From NCBI GenBank assembly GCA_015143295.1, contig JABCRI010000989.1:186001-250000 (forward strand): a DNA stretch of 64,000 nucleotides, read 5' to 3'. Positions 25,301 through 34,329 of the stretch are shown piece by piece. How positions within the stretch are numbered: position 1 is the stretch's first letter; each line of letters begins with the position of its first letter. The position numbers and the translations under genes were made by a program. The notes beneath the pieces were generated by a model that saw only the letters and a program-made list of their open reading frames with translations, was not told the origin of the DNA and made no database searches. Origin of the DNA: Tetracentron sinense. Taxonomy: Eukaryota; Streptophyta; Magnoliopsida; Trochodendrales; Trochodendraceae.

Positions 25301-28300
25301 TACACATACTCAATATTTGCTTTGGTTTTCTGGGAAACAAGGCGTTCAGACTTCGGGGTGTCAATGGCTCATCATTTAGCAACTGTCATTCTCCTTGTGT
25401 TGTCTTACATATTGGGGTAAGTTTTGCTTGTAGCCTGTAGGACAGTTGATGTCCTATACACAGCAACCACGAGGAAGTGGGTTCAATTCCAACTCACTTA
25501 CAAGAAGTATGAGGGATTGCCTTATTCGAGTTTAATAAACACACACACACACATATATATATATAGAATTATGGTTCGATACGATGCTCTTTTCCTCCTG
25601 CGTCTTAATCATCTCCATCTACCTTTTACAGGTTTGCTCGCGCTGGTTCGATTGTTTTAGCTCTTCACGATGCCAGTGATGTGTATTTGGAAGTTGGGAA
25701 GATGTCCAAATACAGTGGCTTTGAAAAGATTGCTAGTTTTTCGTTCATTCTTTTTGTTTTGTCTTGGATTGTGCTTCGCCTGATTTTTTACCCATTCTGG
25801 ATCCTTTGGAGTACAAGGTGAGGATAAATTGCTGCAAGATGGGTACTTTTTGATTGGCTGTCATACTCAATGGATTTTATTCTTGCTCCAATATCTCTAC
25901 CTTCAAGTGGCACAAAGGATGAGCCAGAAAAAAGGATTCAATCATGCTCCATAAATATATAAAGAGGATGCGTAAATATTTAACTGCAGAGATGTAATGG
26001 TTCTTGAAATTATATTTTCATTTTTTTTGTTGCTGTATGATCAGTGATTACAATTTATTTGAATGAATAGGGTATAATGGGATTGCAATAGCTAAAGCAG
26101 AATCTATAGAAGAGTTAGAGAAAACTGTGACTAAAACCCATTTTCGAGCCCATTTGTTAGAAAGCAAGTTAGCTTTAATGACAACATCAATCCATTCATA
26201 GTCTATTACTCCTTGATAGGATCAGTTAACCTTCAGGCTACACTTTCCCTTGTTAATCCACTAATGGAAGTCTCTGAATCACCTTCCACTATCAGGGGTC
26301 CATGAAAAGTACTACAAAACAAAGGCTTTTTCTCAAAGCTCATACACATACCTCATTTGAGTCCCTAGAATCTATAGGATCAAAAAGGATAATCATCAAT
26401 ATACCCTGATTGCATCTATTAGAATTTCCACTAAAACCAATTTGTGAAATGAATTACCATCAAAGGTAAAGATCAAACGACCCATTAGAGCAAGGTATTG
26501 TTTTTCCATGGACTTTTTTTTATCGGTAATCAAGAAATTCAATAGATGAGAAAATTATACAGTCATAGCTACCAAGGTATTAAACTTCGGTTTCGATATA
26601 AACTTTGGTCTCTAAGGAAGTTGACACGTTTCAAGGAAGTCCAAGGAAATTATGTAGAAATTAAAGAATTCTAGGAAACATTGAAAATCTAAGATGAAAC
26701 TTTAGATATTCAATACTTAAGCATAAATACACATCTAGAATTCTTTATATTACCGATGCAAGCATGTAGTACTCAAATTTGAGAATCGTATTAAGTGATA
26801 TGCGTTTTCTGCTTGTCTGAGTTGCAACTTCTTCTTGATATTTCTCTATATAGTCAAATTTTTAAAGTATATTTTATCCTCTTTGTCAAGTGATGGGGAT
26901 ATGTAACACCATTTTATTCTCTTTATTTTTCAATGATTATCCATGTTAATTGTTTTAGAAACCTGAAAAATTTATGAATGTACATTAATGTTGATCAATA
27001 ATTGTAATTCAATTTAGTTTCTAAACCTATTTCAATCTGCAATTGATGAGCTCACTGTTTTTAGAGGACTGAATCAATATGTGGAGCAAGAGATGTGTGG
27101 TTAAATAATTTTTAACTTTTGGATTGCTATTAGGAAATATTTATTTTTTAAAAATTACTAAAAAGCTCTTATGGGAATAATATACTAATAATAAAATTAT
27201 TAGAATAATAAAATTATAATTTATAATAAGGTTAATGCTAACAACACTATCTTTTAAAGCCAATTATATTTAAAATAAGGTTAATGCTAGGGACATAAGT
27301 CTTTCATTATAAAGAATGTAAGTTTGAAGCGAGTGGAACTAACATTACCCTTTTAAGTTAAAATTTAAAAGCCCTTCAATTTACAAACTTTTTATGTACA
27401 CTTCGGTTAACTTCTACTGAAATTTTGTATTTTCTCAACATTATTTTTTGTTTCGGTCGAAGTTTACCATGAAGTCCAGTATTTTTAAAATACAAGTGCA
27501 TTTCGTTTCGGACAGCGTAGAAGTCGACTCAATTTGACCGAATTGAGTCGATTTTTGACACCATGATAGCTACAAAGATAGAAACATGAAGAAAAGCTTA
27601 CAAGGGGGTAAACTTAAAGAAATAAATCGCATAACAAAATCCCTAAAGGAGGTTCCATTGTGAATAAATAGACATCTGCCTATCTCACTGCAAGAACTCT
27701 CCCACATCCACCCTATGTAGTCATGCAAACACCATTCTATTGTCAAATTTCTAATTCGCACACACAGACACATGAGGCCAGAGAGGATGAATCCCCAAAG
27801 ACTCTTTTTTCTTTCTTTCCAAATAGACCAAGAAATGACCCTAGGAAGAAGGGACCAAACTGCCTCCCTTCCACTTTCCCAACGCACTGTAGACCAACAT
27901 GATACAAAGTTCTGAAGGGAGAAAGGGAACACCCAAACCACTCCCAGACAAGAGGAAATGTTCCCATATTTCAATCGAACCGAGCAGTGCATCAACAAGT
28001 GATCCATTGACTCTTCCACTGAGAAGCACATATGGCATCAATTTGCCATTCTCCACCTTGTTTTTAAATGGTCACATGAAAGGATCTTTTAGAGCTGCAG
28101 CCCAAAAGAAGAAAAACACCTTTGGTGGAATTGTGAGATTCCACACAGACCTATAAGGAATAAGGGTATTGAGCCAAATGTCTGAAAAACGACCAATGTT
28201 GTCTCTAGACCATATCCTCAGGCAAGGTTTACCGAGATGTTTCAAGAACCTAAGAACCTTGTCAAATTCCCAGTCATTTAGGCCCTGCCTCAATCTAGGA

Positions 28301-31038
28301 CACCGGGCCACTCCTCTATTCATCATCTCAAACGACGTTGCTACTGAGGCCTCCCTATCCCTAGAAATTGAAAAGACACTCCCACATATCCTTACTATCC
28401 CTCGATATGATTACATTATTCACCCCACCCAATGCAAAATGAAGGTCTCTGCAAATCAAAGCCCAAGACGTCACATGCCTTTACTCTGCTTATCACCACT
28501 GCTAGTTTCTAACTTTCTCTAGTAAGATGCTGTATTTACTTCATTATCATAGTAAGACAATTTCCTTGTTTCTTCCTTCATTAGAGGTTGGGACTGGACT
28601 GATGACTTCAACACTATGTTCCGTTATATTGTGAGTGTAATCTTGTCAGTGCTTTGTGCTCATTATTGTTTGTGCATAGAAGTCCATTTCTCTTTTATCT
28701 CTATTGTCTACATTTTATTGTTACCTCAAATCAAATTAGTCTTTCTGAAGTTGGTAGTCGCAATATCTTTGGCTTTGTGGACATATGGTGAGACTTGAGA
28801 GCTTAGCACCATTTTTACTCCATCTTACTGTCTTTTTCTTTTCCATTCTATTTTTGTAATCGTCCTGTGAACTACATTATAATATCAGGACCAAGACCTG
28901 GGTTCAAAACATGTCTTCACATATTAGTCAATAACCACTAACTTGCTTACCAGGGAAAAAAGAATCATCCTATGCATGGCAGCCATCACTGATATTGCTG
29001 GGTTCTGCAGACCTATTGGCTGAATACGAGGTTGATAGCCTAGAATGTGTTTGGCTGCAAGGTCACACAAGTTACTTTTTGGCTTGCACAGTAACACAGT
29101 CCAATATCCATGCAGCCAAACACACCCTAGAGTGTTTCCCAAAGGAAGATTATGCATAGCTACATCTCACGAGAAATAATAAAGTTTTATTCCGGACTAA
29201 ATCCTCCCTCTTGCATTCTTTGAATTCTTTCAAAATTGAGGACTTTTCAATAAGAAACCAGCCTGTCACATTGTCACTGCAGACTTTCAGCTATGAGTAA
29301 TCAATGTCTATGAAAGATGAAGTATTTGCATAGCTACATTTCACTAGAAATAGTATCTGATGAAATCTTCCATCTTGCCTTCCTTTGAGTTCTTTACTAT
29401 TTAATCAGAAAACAGTCTATGCCATCACAAACTTCAGCTAGGATAATCAATGTCTTTTAAAGATGTATCCTTGAAGATGAAATGCATGTGTTCAAATATG
29501 TATCCTCAGCATCTTTGCAATCAATTATCGCTGCCACTGATGTTCAAGAATTCCTTGATTGACTTGGAACTCAGCCTAGTAACTATGCATTTGTAAGACT
29601 GATTCTGAGACAAACACGAGTTTTAGTTGTAGCCTTGTAGGTGCATAAGATTCACAGTAATCGTGGTAGACATTTCAACTTGTATAATAAGTGAATCTAT
29701 GAATCAATAAGAAGTCTGTTTTCCAGGTAGCAACTGCACTTTGACTATTGTTGGCAATCTCAAGGGGCTAGGAAGCATTTGATGATTCTTCTGGTTCAGA
29801 AATCTGCAGACTGTTGTCTTATTGATTCCTGATCATGCCCTTCAAATGGCTGTATGTTAGTCCTATTATAAGATGTAATCGGGGAGCATATTTGCGATAA
29901 ACTTCTTTCTTATATGTTGAGAGATTCTCAACCTTCCATCTGTGGTGTTACTCCAGTTTCATAATCTCTTTCCACCAGTTAACAATGTTTAAGTTTCTGT
30001 CATTCATAGTTCCCTTTTTTTGTCCATTTCTGAATCTATATGTTAAGTGTCTACCAATATGATCTCACAGAAAAGGAAAATAAAAAAAAGTTGTATTTGC
30101 TCTTAAAGTACATATTTAAATGCAGCCTTGTCATTAAAGATCCCTAATAGCATTAGATTTAAAAGGGTGAAGTTCAGCAACATAACTTATGCTGTCCTTA
30201 AGGACACCCAATTCTCACTGTGGTCTTCCTTCCATCATTATTCTTAACTAATGAAGGACTGATCCAGCAGCTCATTCCCCCCTCTCCCTCCCCCTCCCTC
30301 TTCCTTTCCTTTTTCTTCTCCTTGTGCCTTTCTTAAGGATTATATGCGGAAAAGCTCTTTTAACTCCTGTATTGTTTTTTCTGTCATCTCTTTATGGCAG
30401 CTATGAAGTTCTCCTGACTTTGGACAAGGAGAAACACCGGGTTGATGGGCCGATCTACTATTATGTGTTCAATACTCTTCTATACTGCTTGCTTGTTATT
30501 CACTTATATTGGTGGATATTGATGTACCGGATGCTTGTAAAACAAATCCAGGCAAGAGGCCAGATTAGTGAAGATGTTCGATCTGGTAAGTAGAGAACAA
30601 GTTCCTTGGATATTTTTTTATGTGCACATCTGATCACAAGCATAAAAAAAGAAATAAAAACAACTTCAAAGAATTACATGGCAGGGAAATTTATGAAGGG
30701 ACTTGAAATTTGCTATTGATATCAAGTGACTCCATCCAGTTTGAGTTTGACAAAAATTTTGGTAGATAATCAATCACTTTAAAGGCATATAGGAATGGAA
30801 TTTGCATAAAAGACACACCACAGATGGACATTACATTGAGCTGAAATATACCGTCACTCATCATTACGGGTAATGCATTGAAATATTATGGAGGAGAGGT
30901 TACAAGCATGCCGGGGGGACAATGCGTTCTTCACACTGCCCACTCCTTAATGTTCTTAATTGTTCTTTGGCCATGTGATCTTGAATTGCTTTGTGTTCTC
31001 ATGCAGATACCGAAGGCGAGGATGAACACGAAGATTGA
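1386..31038 (+). CDS. LAG1: LAG1-like ceramide synthase (LOH1/LOH3 class), six exons
   Basis: Ceramide synthase joins a fatty acyl-CoA to a sphingoid base in the endoplasmic reticulum membrane. Exons read directly are 1386-1523, 24900-25129, 25261-25416, 25632-25817, 30401-30585 and 31007-31038. All introns are GT-AG, every phase joins, and the product is 308 residues, the usual family length. The start codon opens [20 protein letters not shown], the typical plant N-terminus. The TLC domain spans about residues 65-280. The Lag motif is visible as the His pair H160-H161 followed by LHDASD with D188 and D191. Several hydrophobic membrane segments are evident, for example residues 129-147 and 162-175. 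The acidic tail [10 protein letters not shown] matches the LOH1/LOH3 branch rather than the shorter LOH2 branch (inference). Introns are 23,376, 131, 215, 4,583 and 421 bp; the first and fourth are swollen by transposons. The reading frame is intact, so the gene looks functional. Confidence 0.95.
3101..3394. repeat. Inverted-repeat element (MITE-like)
   Basis: Arms of about 40 bp face each other: GGCACTCCTTTGACCCACAC near 3105 and the reverse complement of GGCACTCCTTTAGGCCCAC ending near 3393. The arms contain several mismatches and no clear target duplication is visible, so the superfamily is unknown and the ends are approximate. Confidence 0.5.
4886..5835. mobile_element. hAT-like non-autonomous DNA transposon, 950 bp
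   Basis: Terminal inverted repeats are TAGGGCTGTCAATGGG on the left and TAGGCTTGTCAATCCG (reverse complement) on the right. They are flanked by 8-bp target duplications GTTATTTT at 4878-4885 and GTTATTTG at 5836-5843, matching at 7 of 8. The 8-bp duplication and the GGSYTGTCAA-type ends are typical of plant hAT MITEs. Subterminal GGGCC/GGGCTTGGGC-rich blocks lie at both ends. No transposase is visible. Confidence 0.75.
6250..8890 (-). mobile_element. Truncated Ty1/copia retrotransposon, one LTR kept
   Basis: On the - strand the order is protease-region sequence (8888-8301), GAG-pre-integrase and integrase core (8292-7516, with HRRLGHP and a DDY-type motif), little reverse transcriptase, then RNase H (7124-6538). 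A polypurine tract GAGGGGGAG abuts TGTTGTGAGAG at 6530, which marks the beginning of the 3' LTR in element orientation. The left edge of that LTR is unresolved, so 6250 is approximate. No second LTR and no complete gag are seen. The element is broken in many places and old. Its proteins resemble those of the copia at 13243-18735, so the two are related families. Confidence 0.8.
9030..10175 (+). mobile_element. Ty1/copia fragment, zinc knuckle to integrase start
   Basis: On the + strand there are remnants of a CCHC-type knuckle ([16 protein letters not shown]), a protease-like block [12 protein letters not shown] near 9438, a GAG-pre-integrase block near 9840-9950 and the [19 protein letters not shown] start of the integrase core near 10035-10090. 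No LTR or reverse transcriptase is attached. It is a heavily decayed fragment lying tail-to-tail with the LINE that follows. Confidence 0.7.
10176..12480 (-). mobile_element. L1-type LINE, 5'-truncated
   Basis: On the - strand, 12076-11576 encodes the start of the reverse transcriptase ([20 protein letters not shown], then [17 protein letters not shown]), continuing with [10 protein letters not shown] and [10 protein letters not shown] remnants. Near 10680-10640 the zf-RVT region reads [12 protein letters not shown]. The 3' end has the plant L1 signature, a poly(T) on the + strand at about 10180-10187 followed by TATCGGTAAG. Many stops and frameshifts are present, and much of the central reverse transcriptase between about 11440 and 10830 is poorly preserved. 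The endonuclease domain is missing. Confidence 0.8.
12515..12728. repeat. Degenerate tandem repeat, about 82-bp unit, 2.6 copies
   Basis: Units begin with TGTTCCGAAGTGG, TGTTCCGAAATGG and TGATTCGAAAGTC, and share a later GGCTCTCTGCCTTA / GGCTCTCAGCCTTGG block. It fills the gap between two LINEs that lie 5' end to 5' end. No coding content is seen. Confidence 0.55.
13243..13496 (-). repeat. 3' LTR of the copia at 13243-18735
   Basis: This 254-bp repeat begins TGTTGAATAAGG in element orientation and ends CAAACCCAACT. It is nearly identical to 18471-18735. Confidence 0.92.
18471..18735 (-). repeat. 5' LTR of the copia at 13243-18735
   Basis: This 265-bp repeat is followed, in element orientation, directly by the tRNA-Met primer-binding site. 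The extra length over its partner is a longer GAA run. Confidence 0.92.
18800..18990 (-). mobile_element. Short LINE 3' tail inside another LINE
   Basis: A T-run followed by GAACGGTAAAAGCAATTCAT looks like the reversed poly(A) end of a plant LINE. It interrupts the reverse-transcriptase reading of the host LINE just before the HLQFLDDT block. The right edge and target duplication are not clear. Confidence 0.45.
19440..19796. mobile_element. hAT-like MITE, 357 bp
   Basis: Ends are CATGGTTACCAAGT and, reverse complemented, CATAGTTACCAAGT. Flanking 8-bp duplications are CTTATAAG (19432-19439) and CTTATTAG (19797-19804), 7 of 8 matching. The interior is AT-rich with short inverted blocks and has no transposase. 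It sits in the LINE at 12730-20635, so it is younger than that LINE. The ends match those of the element at 23729-24490. Confidence 0.8.
20690..21130 (-). mobile_element. L1-type LINE, 3'-terminal fragment
   Basis: The - strand reads [19 protein letters not shown] followed by [11 protein letters not shown], the conserved C-terminus after zf-RVT in plant L1 proteins. The preceding reverse transcriptase is missing. The fragment is sandwiched between two + strand LINEs. Confidence 0.6.
21131..22600 (+). mobile_element. L1-type LINE, 5'-truncated
   Basis: The + strand reads [20 protein letters not shown] near 21199, then the zf-RVT block [20 protein letters not shown] with [15 protein letters not shown] near 21620-21720. 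The 3' end TTATACACTTATGAAAAAAAA near 22575-22597 is a LINE-type tail. Stops and frameshifts are present. A three-unit repeat (22205-22460) lies in the 3' untranslated part. Confidence 0.7.
22205..22460. repeat. Imperfect tandem repeat, about three units of 80-100 bp
   Basis: Each unit pairs a GGGCAGTT(A/G)CCCCCTT-like block and a CCCATGG(T/C)TATGCCCT block with an AT-rich stretch around TAATTAAATA...TAGTATA and TTTTCTAAAAGTT. The units differ by small indels. Confidence 0.55.
22814..23059. mobile_element. Foldback MITE with about 50-bp terminal inverted repeats
   Basis: The left arm contains GGCTAACGACCACTCAGTGT then GGTAACGACCATCAAGACAT. The right arm, reverse complemented, contains TGCTAACGACCACTCAATGT then GTTAACGACCACCAAGACAT. 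The long arms suggest a Mutator-like MITE, but no 9-bp target duplication is evident. Confidence 0.6.
23103..23723. mobile_element. Emigrant/pogo-like MITE, 621 bp
   Basis: Terminal inverted repeats begin CAGTAGGCCCTCTTATAATT on the left and, reverse complemented, CAGTAGACCCTCTTGTAATT on the right, each followed by AATA. The flanking dinucleotide TA is duplicated (23101-23102 and 23724-23725). The CAGT start, TA target and CCTCT..AATTAATA core match what I recall of Emigrant/Lemi1-type pogo elements. The AT-rich interior has no transposase. Confidence 0.8.
23729..24490. mobile_element. hAT-like MITE, 762 bp, inserted at the end of the pogo-like MITE
   Basis: Ends are CATAGTCACAAAGTACC and, reverse complemented, CATAGTCACCAAGTACG. 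The 8-bp duplication CTGTAGAC is perfect (23721-23728 and 24491-24498). The left copy contains the last three bases of the neighbouring pogo-like element and its TA, so this element came second. The interior holds a GTTTAAAACG-rich block and a (CT)n microsatellite near 24035. Confidence 0.85.
25425..25515 (+). mobile_element. Possible tRNA-derived SINE fragment in intron 3
   Basis: GTGGGTTCAATTCCAACTC near 25478 resembles the B box of a tRNA-derived SINE head. The upstream part could hold a weak A box. An (AC)n(AT)n microsatellite follows at about 25540-25565. No poly(A) end or target duplication is clear. Confidence 0.35.
26514..28400 (-). mobile_element. L1-type LINE in intron 4, 5'-truncated
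   Basis: The - strand encodes the C-terminal part of an L1 protein: RPRLRQ-like sequence and [20 protein letters not shown] near 28160-28090, then the zf-RVT remnant [17 protein letters not shown] near 28031 and the C-terminal [14 protein letters not shown] near 27850. The 3' end is a T-run at 26514-26521 followed by ATCGGTAATC. The tail is split by an hAT-like element at 26573-27565. The reverse-transcriptase core is absent. Confidence 0.75.
26573..27565. mobile_element. hAT-like DNA transposon, 993 bp, in a LINE tail
   Basis: The 8-bp duplication ATAGCTAC is perfect (26565-26572 and 27566-27573). Imperfect ends are CAAGGTATTAAAC and, reverse complemented, CATGGTGTCAAAA. LINE tail sequence resumes directly on the far side. 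No transposase frame is seen. Confidence 0.75.
28401..30400 (+). other. Remainder of intron 4
   Basis: Apart from the small foldback element at 29045-29125 I see no gene or recognisable repeat. A pyrimidine-rich stretch (about 30275-30335) precedes the exon 5 acceptor. Confidence 0.6.
29045..29125. repeat. 81-bp foldback mini-element
   Basis: Ends ATGTGTTTGGCTGCA and, reverse complemented, GTGTGTTTGGCTGCA. The hexamer CCTAGA is repeated at 29039-29044 and 29126-29131, which looks like a target duplication. The superfamily is undecided. Confidence 0.6.
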
Positions 31039-32449
31039 CCCTCGATAACAATTGACGGCCAGTCCATGACTCATGGCAAGGTGCTCTTGAAGTTTTTATT
31101 GTATCATAATTTGATATGATTATATTGTTTCTTCTTGTTGGTATATTTAGTTCTGCAGCATCCCTATTCTTGAATGAGCACCCGACACTACTGAGGAAAA
31201 TATTCTCTGCCATTTCTCTTTCAGATAAACATCAGCCAAGGCTCATGAATTTTGACGCCCACTCTCATGGTGGATTGAAAATACTTGTAATGAGAAAAAG
31301 GCCTCATGATTGAAGGGGTTTGTATATTAATTTGAAATCAGATGTGGAAGCAGAGTGGAATGGATGGCAACTGCAGAGAGATTTGCTACATGGTCTGGGT
31401 TTTGGCCCTCATTATCACCACCTTATATTTTGGCCTGCTAGATCATGAATGATTAGTTGCAAGGATGTTGTTCATAAAGCTCGGAGCGCAATAATATTTC
31501 TAAATTTAATTTAAGCTTAAGTATAACTCTGTAAGTTACAGGTTGAATTAATGGGTTTGGAAATATCTTGGTAATCTTAATGTTTTGTAAGCAGATTTTA
31601 CTCATTTTCTTCTTTGTTTTTGGTTTCAGCATTTAGAAAATTATTTATCAATCACAAATCGTGTAGATAATATAGAAATTGTTCTAAAATATAGAGTTTG
31701 GAAATATAGAGATTGTACTTTAAGATTACTTTTACAAATTGTTCTAAAATACTGAAGAACAGGGACTTGTGTAAAAACACCCATCTTGGCGAGTCCTTAT
31801 CCCCATTTTGTTAAATGTTATTATAGGATCTAATCTACGCTCAAGATCCCTACACAACACATGAGTACACATTCCAGGTTTAATATAGAAAACCCAAGCT
31901 ATGAAGATTTTCGTGTCGTATAATTCAACAGGTTTTTTTTTTCAACACCTATTGCTAACTTGATGTGTAATCCTCCATTTTATGGGCTTGGGGCTGACGT
32001 TACATCGCAAAGAGTAGTGCAGCACAGTTCAAGTTAGGAAGATTAGAACATGTGCAATTAGGTATGGATAAGATGAAGGGAAGTAACAAATTATAACCAA
32101 GTTTTGTATGAGTGGTCTGTTATACAATTTCTACATCCAGAGGCAGACTTAAAAAAACAAAATTCCATAATAGAAAGAGAACTATTTATAGGGAAATCAG
32201 CTTGAATCTCTGAAAATTGGCACTAAGATTTGATTTTTCTCTACTCAACCTCTAGAAAAGCAAAACTAATGTTTAGGCGGGTTCATAGAAACATTGTTTT
32301 TGCTTAACTATAGTTCATTAGGGAGAACTATATATAGTCAGAGTGATGCTTGGGTTTCATTGACCTCGTTGAGGATGTTGGCGACTTTCAAGAGCAATGA
32401 GATCTAGGAGGGTGTGTGTGGGGGAGGACAAGCCTGCTCTTTACCATTT
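31039..32449 (+). other. 3' untranslated and downstream region of the ceramide synthase gene
   Basis: The first several hundred bases are probably 3' untranslated. An AG at the pyrimidine-rich CTCTTTCAG near 31224 and a GT near 31081 could bound a 3'-UTR intron, but this is speculative. AATAAT-type signals occur near 31490. The rest holds no recognised gene. Confidence 0.4.
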
Positions 32450-34329
32450 CTTAAGAGCATTTAGTAAAAATCAATTAACGACAATTGAAAAATATTGAGA
32501 AAAATGGAGATATAAAGAATGCAAAGTATAATACAAGATATACAAGGTTCACATATAATAGGGCTACATCCATAGACGAAGACAATAAAAAAAAAGCTTT
32601 CATGTACAGAGATTACCTTTATACAGATTTTCACTCTTTAACACAATGAGTTTTTTCTCTATGAAAGTCAATGGGACTAATCGTGAGCCCATTTTTCTTC
32701 CTGAGATTTACCTGTTCTCTCAATACCCACTACTCTTCTTTTCTAGAGTCATCCTATCTACTTGAGAACTATTAGGCAAGGTTGTACATGGACCAGATTT
32801 GGACCGGATCATCATAGATTTGAATTTGATCCGATTAAAAATTCAACAGATTTGAATCCGATCCAAGATCCGTCACATTTTGAATTATCTAATTCAAATT
32901 GGAATCCGATTATTTATCAAGATCTGAATCCAATCCGAATTCGTTCTGATTAATATTAATATCTTTAAAATAATATTTTAATTAAAAATTTAAAAGCAGT
33001 GAATAGTTCTATAATAAATTTTTGAAGTTATAATAATAATAATATTTATTATTAGTATTAATATTAATATTATTATTATTAATATTATCGAAATGAATTT
33101 TGATCGGATATGATCGCTATAGATTTGAATCCGGTACGATTATAATCAGATGCAAGATCTCATATCCGTAACCGATCCAACGGATCTATAATAGTATCAA
33201 GATCTCGTCTAATTGGATTGGGTTCAAATCGGATCTGGATATTGATTTGATCATTGACAACCCTACTATTAGGGATCTCCCTAAAAATAACCCGCTCTCC
33301 CTGTGAGCCCTATTCACTCACGTATACTCAACTTATTCAATAAGCCTACACCCGAGCTTTTTTATTTGATATTAGAATCTAAAATCAAATCCTAAACCAA
33401 CTAGAATTTCTGAAAATTCTAATCCTAAAAAATAAATCTATAATAATAGAGTTTTATATAAAATAGAATTCTAGGCAAATCCCAACAACCTCCACATCGA
33501 CTTGAATTTTATCAAACTACTTAGGAATGCTCATTATTCATCTCCTCCACCATCCTTTAGGATATTCCCAGTAACCTTGCCACATGTTGATTTACTCTAA
33601 GCAAAGCTTAGACATCTTCGCATAAAAATCACTTCTTTATTTTCGTCTTCAACAATCCTGTGTAAACCACGTTGGATCTGTTGACTTCTCACAAGACATT
33701 ATTTATTTAGTCGATCTTCTCCACATCGAATAGCATGTTCAAAATTGTCGTAGTCCTCACAACTTGGAATCTCGCTATGATACCAATTATTGTGTGAAAA
33801 TATGCGATCTTAGGGTTCATTGTAATTGAAAAGTATTAAAAAAAAAAATAGAGGCATAAAGAACACAAAAGTATAACATTTGATATATGTGGTTCACCAT
33901 AATAGGGCTACTACATTCATGGGTGAAGACAATCAAGTACTTTACTATACAGATATTACTTTGTACAAGGATTTTCACTCTCAACACTGAGAGTCTACTC
34001 AGTACAAGAGCCATTGAGATTAACTATAAGCCCATTCTGAATCCTAAGAGCACCCTGTTCTCCTAAGAGTCGTTACTCTTCGTCCTGGGAGTCTCCCGCT
34101 CTTTTGAGAACTTGTAGGGCCTTGAAAGCAACCCACTTTCCCTGGAAGTCAAACACACTCATATATACTCAATCTTTTTAATAAGCCCGCAGAGTAGGCA
34201 TATTTATCGATTTTAGAACTTAAAATCAAATCCTAAACCAATTAGGATTTCTCAAAATTCTAATCCTAACAAATAACTCCATAATAATGAAGTTTCACAT
34301 AAAAAAAGAATTTTAGGCAAATCCCAAAA
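32450..34329 (-). mobile_element. Small non-coding LTR element (TRIM/LARD-like)
   Basis: Two related repeats of about 540 bp lie at about 32450-33487 (enlarged by an hAT-like insertion) and 33788-34329. They enclose only about 300 bp. On the - strand a primer-binding-like TGGTATCATAGCG (33785-33773) abuts the right repeat, and a purine-rich GTGGAGGTTG borders the left repeat, which begins TGTTGGGATTTGCC. No protein domain is present. The repeats are clearly diverged, so the element is old. The left end is approximate and no target duplication is certain. Confidence 0.65.
32776..33264. mobile_element. hAT-like MITE, 489 bp, inside an LTR
   Basis: The 8-bp duplication ACTATTAG is perfect (32768-32775 and 33265-33272). 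Ends are GCAAGGTTGTACATGG and, reverse complemented, AGGGTTGTCAATGATC. The interior is rich in GATCCG/CGGATC-type words and AT runs. It interrupts the left repeat of the small LTR element, so it is the younger of the two. Confidence 0.8.
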
